From Bugula neritina (lineage: Eukaryota; Bryozoa; Gymnolaemata; Cheilostomatida; Bugulidae): a DNA stretch of 64,000 bases. Position 1 is the first letter of the stretch; every line of letters starts with the position of its first letter. Location: assembly GCA_964035545.1 (NCBI GenBank), contig OZ037766.1, positions 18,999,581-19,063,580 on the forward strand, in the 5' to 3' direction. This document shows, in pieces, positions 1 to 12,572 of the stretch. Position numbers and translations under genes: made by a program. The notes beneath the pieces are model-generated. The model was given only the letters and a program-made list of their open reading frames with translations. It made no database searches and was not told where the DNA came from.

Positions 1-2824
1 AACTGCAACATACTCAAGTACACTGTAAAATATTGAAATACAGTGCAACACATTGAAATATACCGCAACACACTGAAATATACTGCAACACATCCAAGTA
101 CATCGTAATATACGGACATGTACTGTAACATACTGAAACATACTGAAACAAAATGAAGTATACTGTTGCGCACTGAATAATACTCTAAAATTCCGAAATA
201 AACTGTAACACAGTGAAGTATACTGCAAATTTCTGAAATATACTGTAACAAACTGAAATAGGCCTCAACATACTCAAATATACTGCAAGATACTGCAACA
301 TACGTAAGAACACTGTAACATACTGAAATACACTGCAACATACTGCAACATACTGAAGTACACTGTAAAACATTGAAATACACTGAAACACATTGGTATA
401 TACTGCAACACACTGAAATGTACTGTAACATACTGATATTTACTGCAACACACTTAAATATACTGCAACAGACTGACATACGCTGTAACATGCCAAAATA
501 AACTGCAACATACTGCAACATACTGAAATACACTGTAACATACTAAATTACACTGCAACATTCTGCAACATACTTCAACATACTGAAATGCACTGTAACA
601 TAATGAAATACACTGCAACACATTGAAATATACTGCAACACACTGAAATATATTGCAACACATCCAAGTACATCGTAATATACGGACATGTACTGTAACA
701 TACTGAAACATACTGAAACAAAATGAAATAAACTGTAACACACTGAGTAATACTGCAAAATGCTGAAATATACTGTAACACAGTGAAGTATACTGCAAAA
801 TTCTGAAACATATTGGAACATACTGAAACATGAGCAATATACTGAAAAATGCCTCAACATACTCAAATACACTGCAAGAAGCTGGAACATGCGTAAATAC
901 ACTGTAACATATTGACATACACTGCAACATACTGCAACATACTGGAGTACACTGTAAAATAGTGAAATACACTGCAACACATTGAAATATACTGCAACAC
1001 ACTGAACTAGACTGCAACATACTGAAATATACTGCAACATACTGCAACATACTGAAATACACTGTAACATACTGTAACATACTGAAATACACTGCAACAA
1101 ACTGCAACATACTGAAGTACACTGTACATATTGAAAACACTGCAACACACTGAAATATACTGCAACACACTGAAATATACTGCAAAATACTGAAATATAC
1201 TTCAACACACTGCACATACTGAAAGACACTACAACTAACTGAAGTATAGTGCAATATACAGAAATGTACTGTAACATACTGATATTTACTGTAACACACT
1301 TAAATATACTGCAACATACTGAAATACACTGTAACATACCGAAATAGGCTGCAACATACTGCAACATACTGAAATGCACTGCAACATAGTAAAATACATT
1401 CCAACATACTAAAATACACTGCAACATTATGCAACATACTTCAACATACTGAAGTACACCGCAACATAATGAAATACACTGCAACACATTGAAATATACT
1501 GCAACACACTGAAATATACTGCAACACATCCAAGTACATCGTAATATACGGACATGTACTATAACATACTGAAACATACTGAAACATAGCGAAACAAAAT
1601 GAAATAAACTGTAACACACTGAGTAATACTGCAAAATGCTGAAATATACTGTAACACAGTGAAGTATACTGCAAAATTTTTAAACTTACTATAACATACT
1701 GAAACATGAGCAATATACTGAAAAATGCCTCAACATACTCAAATACACTGCAAGAAACTGCAACATACGTAAATACACTGTAACATACTGACATACACTG
1801 CAACATACTGCAACATACTGAAGTTCACTGTGAAATATTGAAATACACTGCAACACATTGGAATATACTGCAACACACTGAACTATACTGCAACATACTG
1901 AAATATAATGCAACATACTGCAACATACTGAAATACACTGTAACATACTGTAACATACTGAAATACACTGCAACACACTGCAACATACTGAAGTACACTG
2001 TAAATTATTGAAATACACTGCAGCATACTGAAAGACACTACAACTAACTGAAGTATAGTGCAATATACAGAAATGTACTGTAACATACTGATATTTACTG
2101 TAACACACTTAATTATACTGCAACATACTGAAATACACTGTAACATACCGAAATAAGCTGCAACATACATCAACGTACTGAAATACACTGCAACATAGTA
2201 AAATACATTGCAACATACTAAAATACACTGCAACATTCTGCAACATACTGAAATACACTGTAACATACTAAAATACACTGCAACATACTTCAACATACTG
2301 AAATGCACTGTAACATAATGAAATACACTGCAACACATTGAAATATACTGCAACACACTGAAATATATTGCAACACATCCAAGTACATCGTAATATACGG
2401 ACATGTACTGTAACATACTGAAACATACTGAAGCATACTTAAACAAAATGAAATAAACTGTAACACACTGAGTAATACTGCAAAATGCTGAAATATACTG
2501 TAACACAGTGAAGTATACTGCAAAATTTTGAAACGTACTGTAACATACTGAAACATGAGCAATATACTGAAAAATGCCTCAACATACTCAAATACACTGC
2601 AAGAAACTGCAACATACGTAAATACGCTGTAACATACTGACATACACTACAACATACTGCAACATACAGAAGTCCACTGTGAAATATTGAAATACACTGC
2701 AACACATTGGAATATACTGCAACGCACTGAAATATACTGCAACATACTGAAATATACTGCAACATACTGCAACATACTGAAATACACTGTAACATGCTGT
2801 AACATACTGAAATACACTGCAACA
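1..2824 (+). repeat. HOR-alpha copy 1 (2,824-bp unit)
   Basis: Base 1 aligns with base 2825 and the match holds to about 2521/5345 with only four differing bases found by eye: 49 versus 2873, 614-615 versus 3438-3439, and 2113 versus 4937. From 2522 to 2824 the alignment with 5346-5648 continues but is clearly more diverged. The unit holds four full hairpin elements, at 97-124, 667-694, 1533-1560 and 2382-2409. The copy may begin left of the window. Confidence 0.93.
97..124 (+). repeat. Quasi-palindromic hairpin element, type example
   Basis: In order, the element reads AGTACAT, then CGTA, then ATA, then TACG, then GAC, then ATGTACT. The outer seven bases and the inner four are perfect inverted repeats, giving an 11-bp stem with a 3-nt loop and a 3-nt one-sided bulge. 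Its two CpGs stand out in a CpG-poor array. Identical elements occur at 667-694, 1533-1560, 2382-2409, 2921-2948 and 7253-7280, and through most HORs. Confidence 0.88.
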
Positions 2825-5648
2825 AACTGCAACATACTCAAGTACACTGTAAAATATTGAAATACAGTGCAAGACATTGAAATATACCGCAACACACTGA
2901 AATATACTGCAACACATCCAAGTACATCGTAATATACGGACATGTACTGTAACATACTGAAACATACTGAAACAAAATGAAGTATACTGTTGCGCACTGA
3001 ATAATACTCTAAAATTCCGAAATAAACTGTAACACAGTGAAGTATACTGCAAATTTCTGAAATATACTGTAACAAACTGAAATAGGCCTCAACATACTCA
3101 AATATACTGCAAGATACTGCAACATACGTAAGAACACTGTAACATACTGAAATACACTGCAACATACTGCAACATACTGAAGTACACTGTAAAACATTGA
3201 AATACACTGAAACACATTGGTATATACTGCAACACACTGAAATGTACTGTAACATACTGATATTTACTGCAACACACTTAAATATACTGCAACAGACTGA
3301 CATACGCTGTAACATGCCAAAATAAACTGCAACATACTGCAACATACTGAAATACACTGTAACATACTAAATTACACTGCAACATTCTGCAACATACTTC
3401 AACATACTGAAATGCACTGTAACATAATGAAATACACATCAACACATTGAAATATACTGCAACACACTGAAATATATTGCAACACATCCAAGTACATCGT
3501 AATATACGGACATGTACTGTAACATACTGAAACATACTGAAACAAAATGAAATAAACTGTAACACACTGAGTAATACTGCAAAATGCTGAAATATACTGT
3601 AACACAGTGAAGTATACTGCAAAATTCTGAAACATATTGGAACATACTGAAACATGAGCAATATACTGAAAAATGCCTCAACATACTCAAATACACTGCA
3701 AGAAGCTGGAACATGCGTAAATACACTGTAACATATTGACATACACTGCAACATACTGCAACATACTGGAGTACACTGTAAAATAGTGAAATACACTGCA
3801 ACACATTGAAATATACTGCAACACACTGAACTAGACTGCAACATACTGAAATATACTGCAACATACTGCAACATACTGAAATACACTGTAACATACTGTA
3901 ACATACTGAAATACACTGCAACAAACTGCAACATACTGAAGTACACTGTACATATTGAAAACACTGCAACACACTGAAATATACTGCAACACACTGAAAT
4001 ATACTGCAAAATACTGAAATATACTTCAACACACTGCACATACTGAAAGACACTACAACTAACTGAAGTATAGTGCAATATACAGAAATGTACTGTAACA
4101 TACTGATATTTACTGTAACACACTTAAATATACTGCAACATACTGAAATACACTGTAACATACCGAAATAGGCTGCAACATACTGCAACATACTGAAATG
4201 CACTGCAACATAGTAAAATACATTCCAACATACTAAAATACACTGCAACATTATGCAACATACTTCAACATACTGAAGTACACCGCAACATAATGAAATA
4301 CACTGCAACACATTGAAATATACTGCAACACACTGAAATATACTGCAACACATCCAAGTACATCGTAATATACGGACATGTACTATAACATACTGAAACA
4401 TACTGAAACATAGCGAAACAAAATGAAATAAACTGTAACACACTGAGTAATACTGCAAAATGCTGAAATATACTGTAACACAGTGAAGTATACTGCAAAA
4501 TTTTTAAACTTACTATAACATACTGAAACATGAGCAATATACTGAAAAATGCCTCAACATACTCAAATACACTGCAAGAAACTGCAACATACGTAAATAC
4601 ACTGTAACATACTGACATACACTGCAACATACTGCAACATACTGAAGTTCACTGTGAAATATTGAAATACACTGCAACACATTGGAATATACTGCAACAC
4701 ACTGAACTATACTGCAACATACTGAAATATAATGCAACATACTGCAACATACTGAAATACACTGTAACATACTGTAACATACTGAAATACACTGCAACAC
4801 ACTGCAACATACTGAAGTACACTGTAAATTATTGAAATACACTGCAGCATACTGAAAGACACTACAACTAACTGAAGTATAGTGCAATATACAGAAATGT
4901 ACTGTAACATACTGATATTTACTGTAACACACTTAAATATACTGCAACATACTGAAATACACTGTAACATACCGAAATAAGCTGCAACATACATCAACGT
5001 ACTGAAATACACTGCAACATAGTAAAATACATTGCAACATACTAAAATACACTGCAACATTCTGCAACATACTGAAATACACTGTAACATACTAAAATAC
5101 ACTGCAACATACTTCAACATACTGAAATGCACTGTAACATAATGAAATACACTGCAACACATTGAAATATACTGCAACACACTGAAATATATTGCAACAC
5201 ATCCAAGTACATCGTAATATACGGACATGTACTGTAACATACTGAAACATACTGAAGCATACTTAAACAAAATGAAATAAACTGTAACACACTGAGTAAT
5301 ACTGCAAAATGCTGAAATATACTGTAACACAGTGAAGTATACTGCGAAATTCTGAAACATATTGTAACATACTGAAACATGAGCAATATACTGAAAAATG
5401 CCTCAACATACTCAGATACACTGCAAGAAACTGGAACATGCGTAAATACACTGTAACATACTGACATACACTGCAACATACTGCAACATACTGGAGTACA
5501 CTGTAAAATAGTGAAATACACTGCAACACATTGAAATATACTGCAACACACTGAACTATACTGCAACATACTGAAATGTACTGCAACATACTGCAACATA
5601 CTGAAATACACTGTAACATACTGTAACATACTGAAATACACTGCAACA
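2825..5648 (+). repeat. HOR-alpha copy 2 (2,824-bp unit)
   Basis: This is the tandem neighbour of the first copy, about 99.8% identical over 2825-5345. Its hairpin elements sit at 2921-2948, 3491-3518, 4357-4384 and 5206-5233, exactly 2,824 bp after those of copy 1. Its last 300 bp no longer follow copy 1 closely and match sequence near 8.2-8.5 kb better, as described for the tract starting at 5346. Confidence 0.93.
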
Positions 5649-5800
5649 AACTGCAACATACTGAAGTACACTGTACATATTGAAAACACTGCAACACACT
5701 GAAATATACTGCAACACACTGAAATATACTGCAAAATACTGAAATATACTTCAACACACTGCAGCATACTGAAAGACACTACAACTAACTGAAGTATAGT
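5346..5800 (+). repeat. Conversion-like tract at the end of HOR-alpha copy 2
   Basis: At 5345 the close match to copy 1 stops. The next 450 bp match about 8240-8690 best, and 797-1245 second best (offset 4549, then 4550 after a 1-bp indel). Shared private variants with 8240-8690 include CTCAGATAC and the 3-bp-shortened TGTACATATTGAAAAC. The tract overlaps the end of copy 2. The boundary is accurate to about 20 bp. Confidence 0.75.
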
Positions 5801-6700
5801 GTAATATACGGAAATGTACTGTAAAATACTGAAACATACTGAAACATACTGCAACATACTGAAACATACTGAAACATACCGCAACAAACCGAAATATTTA
5901 GTAACATACTGAAACATACTGAAACATACTTCAACACACTGAAATATACTAAAACATAATGAAATATACTGCAACATAATGCAACATACTGAAATACACT
6001 GTAACAAACTGAAATACACTGCAACACATTGGAATATACTGCAACATACCCTAATATATTGTAATATACTGCAACATACCGCAACATACTAAAATACACT
6101 GTAACAAACTGAAATACACTGCAAAACATTGGTATATACTGCAACATACCCAAATATATGGTAATATACTGAAATACACTGCAACATTCTGCAACATACT
6201 TCAACATACTGAAATGTACTGCAACATGCTGAAATACAGTGCAATATAACGAGGTATATCGAAATATACAGACATGTACTGTAACATACTGAAACACACT
6301 GAAACATACTGAAACACACTGAAACATACTGAGACGTACTGAAATACACTGCAACATGCTGCAACATCCTGAAGTACAGTGTAACATATTGAAATACACT
6401 GCAACACATTGAAATATACCGCAACACACTGAAATATACTGCAACACATCCAAGTACATCGTAATATACGGACATGTACCCTAACATACTGCAACATACT
6501 GTAACATACTGAAATACACTGTAACATTCTAAAATACACTGCAACATACTAAAATACATTGCAACATTTTGCAACATACTTCAACATACTGAAATACACC
6601 GTAACATAATGAAATACACTGCAACACATTGAAATGTACTGCAACAAACTGAAATGTACTGCAACATACTGAAGTTTACTGTAACATACTGAAATACACT
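5801..6700 (+). repeat. Mosaic linker, related to 9.0-9.8 kb
   Basis: From about 5903 to 6890 the sequence aligns with about 9019-10010 at a constant offset of 3116, with scattered substitutions. The first 100 bp (5801-5902) are a run of GAAACATACT-type monomers with private variants such as GAAATATTTA. Marker elements of the AATATAC type lie exactly 100 bp apart at 6051, 6151 and 6251. No gene is visible. Confidence 0.8.
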
Positions 6701-6712
6701 GCAACATATCGA

Positions 6713-6740
6713 AGTATATCGTAATATACGGACATGTACT
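6713..6740 (+). repeat. Hairpin variant at the HOR-beta boundary
   Basis: The left arm is AGTATAT, so one C-G pair of the outer stem becomes a T·G wobble while the rest of the hairpin is intact. It starts 12 bp inside HOR-beta copy A. Its equivalent at 12585-12612 lies in the tract where the A/B exchange must have occurred. Confidence 0.82.
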
Positions 6741-7428
6741 GTAACATACTGAAACACACTGAAACATACTGAAACATACTTAAACATACTTCAACACACT
6801 GGAATATACTAAAACATACTGAAATATACTGCAACATACCGCAACATACTGAAATACACTGTAACAAACTGAAATACACTGCAACACATTGGTATATACT
6901 GCAACATACCCAAATATATGGTAATATACTGAAATACACTGCAGGATTCTGCAAGATACTTCAACATACTGAAATGTACTGCAACATACTGAAACACACT
7001 GCAACATACCGAGGTATATCGAAATATACGGACATGTACTGTAACATACTGAAATATACTGCAACATACTGCAACATACTGAAATACACTGTAACATACT
7101 GCAACATACCTAAATACACTGTAACATACTAAAATACACTGCAACATTCTGCAACATACTTCAACATACTGAAATACACTGAAACATAATGAAGTACACT
7201 GCAACACAATGAAATATACTGCAACACACTGAAATATCCTGCAACACATTCAAGTACATCGTAATATACGGACATGTACTATAACATACTGAGACATACT
7301 GAAACATACTGAAACAAAATGAAATAAACTGTAACACACTGAGTAATAATGCAAAATGCTGAAATATACTGTAACACAGTGAAGTATACTGCAAAGTTTT
7401 GAAACATACTGTAACATACTGAAACATG

Positions 7429-7463
7429 AGCAATATACTGAAAAATGCCTCAACATACTCAAA
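7429..7463 (+). repeat. Phase-shifting irregular element
   Basis: Here the 10-bp register breaks with CATGAGCAATATACTG followed by AAAAATGCCTCAAC. The following monomers are displaced by one base. The same irregular element recurs in nearly every HOR of the left half (for example near 830, 1706, 2555, 3654 and 8274). In the right half it has a relative in which the AAATGCCTC part reads AATAGGCCTC. Confidence 0.7.
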
Positions 7464-10400
7464 TACACTGCAAGAAACTGCAACATACGTAAATACACCG
7501 TAACATACTGACATACACTGCAACATACTGCAACATACTGAAGTCCACTGTGAAATATTGAAATACACTGCAACACATTGGAATATACTGCAACACACTG
7601 AACTATACCGCAACATACTGAAATATACTGCAACATACTGCAACATACTGAAATACACTGTAACATACTGTAACATTCTGAAATACACTGCAACAAACTG
7701 CAACATACTGAAGTACACTGTAAAATATTGAAATACACTGCAACACAAGGGATTATACTGCAACACACTGAAATGTACTGCAACATACTGAAATATACTT
7801 CAACATACTGCAGCATACTGAAAGACACTACAACTAACTGAAGTATAGTGTAATATACGGAAATGTACTGTAACATACTGATATTTACTGCAACACACTG
7901 AAATATACTGCAACAGACTGGCATACACTGTAACATGCCAAAATGAACTGCAACATACTGCAACATACTGAAATACACTGTAACATACTAAAATACACTG
8001 CAACATACTTCAACATACTGAAATGCACTGTAACATAATGAAATACACTGCAACACATTGAAATATACTGCAACACACTGAAATATATTGCAACACATCC
8101 AAGTACATCGTAATATACGGACATGTACTGTAACATACTGAAACACACTGAAACATACTGAAACAAAATGAAATAAACTGTAACACGCTGAGTAATAGTG
8201 CAAAATGCTGAAATATACTGTAACACAGTGAAGTATACTGCAAAATTCTGAAACATATTGTAACATACTGAAACATGAGCAATATACTGAAAAATGCCTC
8301 AACATACTCAGATACACTGCAAGAAACTAGAACATGCGTAAATACACTGTAACATACTGACATACACTGCAACATACTGCAACATACTGGAGTACACTGT
8401 AAAATAGTGAAATACACTGCAACACATTGAAATATACTGCAACACACTGAACTATACTGCAACATACTGAAACGTACTGCAACATACTGCAACATACTGA
8501 AATACACTATAACATACTGTAACATACTGAAATACACTGCAACAAACTGCAACATACTGAAGTACACTGTACATATTGAAAACACTGCAACACACTGAAA
8601 TATACTGCAACACACTGAAATATACTGCAAAATACTGAAATATACTTCAACACACTGCAGCATACTGAAAGACACTACAACTAACTGAAGTATAGTGCAA
8701 TATACAGAAATGTACTGTAACATACTGATATTTACTGTAACACACTTAAATATACTGCAACATACTGAAATACACTGTAACATACCGAAATAAGCTGCAA
8801 CATACTGAAATACACTGCAACATAGTAAAATACATTGTAACATACTAAAATACACTGCAACATTCTGCAACATACTTCAACATACTAAAGTACACCGTAA
8901 CATAATGAAATACACTGCAACACATTGAAATATACTGCAACACACTGAAATATACTGCAACACATCCAAGTACATCGTAATATACGGACATGTACTGTAA
9001 CATACTGAAACACACTGAAACATACTGAAACATACTGAAACATACTTCAACACACTGAAATATACTAAAACATAATGAAATATACTGCAACATACTGCAA
9101 CATACTGAAATACACTGTAACAAACTGAAATACACTGCAACACATTGGAATATACTGCAACATACCCTAATATATTGTAATATACTGCAACATACCGCAA
9201 CATACTGAAATACACTGTAACAAACTGAAATACACTGCAAAACATTGGTATATACTGCAACATACCCAAATATATGGTAATATACTGAAATACACTGCAA
9301 CATTCTGCAACATACTTCAACATACTGAAATGTACTGCAACATGCTGAAATACAGTGCAACATAACGAGGTATATCGAAATATACGGACATGTACTGTAA
9401 CATACTGAAACACACTGAAACATACTGAAACACACCGAAACATACTGAGACGTACTGAAATACACTGCAACATGCTGCAACATCCTGAAGTACAGTGTAA
9501 CATATTGAAATACACTGCAACACATTGAAATATACCGCAACACCCTGAAATATACTGCAACACATCCAAGTACATCGTAATATACGGACATGTACCGTAA
9601 CATACTGCAACATACTGTAACTTACTGAAATACACTGTAACATACTAAAATACACTGCAACATACTAAAATACATTGCAACATTTTGCAACATACTTCAA
9701 AATACTGAAATACACCGTAACATAATGAAATACACTGCAACACATTGAAATATACTGCAACAAACTGAAATGTACTGCAACATACTGAAGTTTACTGTAA
9801 CATACTGAAATACACTGCAAAATATCGAAGTATATCGTAATATACGGACATGTACTGTAACATACTGAAACACACTGAAACATACTGAAACATACTTAAA
9901 CATACTTCAACACACTGAAATATACTAAAACATACTGAAATATACTGCAACATACTGCAACATACTGAAATACACTGTAATAAACTGAAATACACTGCAA
10001 CACATTGAAATATACTGCAACATACCCTATCATATTGTAATATACTGAAATATACTGCAACATACCGCAACATACTGAAATACATTGTAACAAACTGAAA
10101 TACACTGCAACACATTGGTATATACTGCAACATACCCAAATATATGGTAATATACTGAAATACACTGCAGGATTCTGCAAGATACTTCAACATACTGAAA
10201 TGTACTGCAACATACTGAAACACACTGCAACATACCGAGGTATATCGAAATATACGGACATGTACTGTAACATACTGAAATATACTGCAACATACTGCAA
10301 CATACTGAAATACACTGTAACATACCGCAACATACCTAAGTGCACTGTAACATACTAAAATACACTGCAACATTCTGCAACATACTTCAACATACTGAAA

Positions 10401-12572
10401 TACACTGAAACATAATGAAGTACACTGCAGCACAATGAAATATACTGCAACACACTGAAATATACTGCAACACATCCAAGTACATCGTAATATACGGACA
10501 TGTACTATAACATACTGAAACATACTGAAACATACTGAAACAAAATGAAATAAACTGTAACACACCGAGTAATACTGCAAAATGCTGAAATATACTGTAA
10601 CACAGTGAAGTATACTGCAAAATTTTGAAACGTACTGTAACATACTGAAACATGAGCAATATACTGAAAAATGCCTCAACATACTCAAATACACTGCAAG
10701 AAACTGCAACATACGTAAATACACTGTAACATACTGACATACACTACAACATACTGCAACATACTGAAGTCCACTGTGAAATATTGAAATACACTGCAAC
10801 ACATCGGAATATACTTCAACACACTGAAATATACTAAAACATGTTGAAATATACTGCAACACACTGCAACATACTGAAATACACTGGAACAAACTGAAAT
10901 ACACTGCAACACATTGGAATATACTGCAACATTCCCTGATTTATTGTAATATACTGAAATACACTGCAACATACCGCAACATACGAAATTACACTGTTAC
11001 AAACTGAAATACACTGCAACACATTGGAATATACTGCAACATTCCCTGATTTATTGTAATATACTGAAATACACTGCAACATACCGCAACATACGAAATT
11101 ACACTGTTACAAACTGAAATACACTGCAACACATTGGAATATACTGCAACACACTGAACTATACTGCAACATACTGAAATATACTGCAACATACTGCAAC
11201 ATACTGAAATACACTGTAACAAACTGCAACATACTGAAGTACACTGTAAATTATTGAAATACACTGCAACACATTGGAATATACTGCAACACACTGATAT
11301 GTACTGCAACATACTGAAATATACTTCAACATACTGCAGCATACTGAAAGACACTACAACTAACTGAAGTATAGTGTAATATACGGAAATGTACTGTAAC
11401 ATACTGATATTTACTGCAACACACTGAAATGTACTGCAACATACTGAAATACACTGTAACATGCCAAAATAAACTGCAACATACTGCAACATACTGAAAT
11501 ACACTGTAACATACTAAAATACACCGCAACATTCTGCAACATACTTCAGCATACTGAAATGCACTGTAACATAATGAAATACACTGCAACACATTGAAAT
11601 ATACTGCAACACACTCAAATATATTGCAACACATCCAAGTACATCGGAATATACGGACATGTACTGTAACATACTGAAACATACTGAAACATACTGAAAC
11701 AAGATGAAATAAACTGTAACACGCTGAGTAATACTGCAAAATGCTGAAATATACTGTAACACAGTGAAGTATACTGCAAAATTCTGAAACATATTGGAAC
11801 ATACTGAAACATGAGCAATATACTGAAAAATGCCTCAACATACTCAAATACACTGCAAGAAACTGGAACACGCGTAAATACACTGTAACATACTGACATA
11901 CACTGCAACATACTGCAACATACTGGAGTACACTGTAAAATAGTGAAATACACTGCAACACATTGAAATATACTGCAACATACCCTACCATATTGTAATA
12001 TACTGAAATATACTGCAACATACCGCAACATACTGAAATACACTGTAACAAACTGAAATACACTGTAACACATTGGTATATACTGCAACATACCCAAATA
12101 TATGGTAATATACTGAAATACACTGCAGCATTCTGCAACATACTTCAACATACTGAAATACACTGAAACATAATGAAGTACACTGCAACACAATGAAATA
12201 TACTGCACACACTGAAATATACTGCAACACATCCAAGTACATCGTAATATACGGAGATGTACTGTAACATACTGAAACATACTGAAACAAAATGAAATAT
12301 ACTTTAACACGCTAAATAATACTGCAAAATGCTGAAATATACTGTAACAAAGTCAAGTATACTGCAAAAATCTGAAACATACTGTAACACACTGAAACAT
12401 GAGCAACATACTGAAATATGCCTCAACATACTCAAATATACTGCAAAATACTGCAACATACGTAAATACACTGTAACATACTGAAATACACTGCAACACA
12501 TTGAATTAAACTGCAACAAACTGGAATATACTGCAACATACTGAAGTTTACTGCAACATATTGAAATACACT

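Larger units (their letters stand above)
6701..12572 (+). repeat. HOR-beta copy A (5,872-bp unit)
   Basis: This copy aligns with 12573-18444 without gaps. I found five base differences: 7250/13122, 8320/14192, 8473/14345, 9195/15067 and 11916/17788. Identity falls sharply left of 6701, where 6682, 6689 and 6700 already differ from the cognate positions. The unit is internally composite: parts of its first 3 kb are diverged relatives of parts of its second half. A 5-kb stretch at 10834-11120 also holds a local direct repeat around the ATTCCCTGATTTATTG variant. Confidence 0.93.

Noticed and set aside
2761-5648. AATAAA polyadenylation-like and TATA-like strings throughout the array
   Set aside because: They arise from monomer variants such as GAAATAAACTG and GGTATATACTG at high frequency. 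Without a gene they carry no regulatory meaning.
6047-6066. Telomere-like CCCTAA
   Set aside because: It occurs singly as part of the ACCCTAATATATTG variant and is never tandem.
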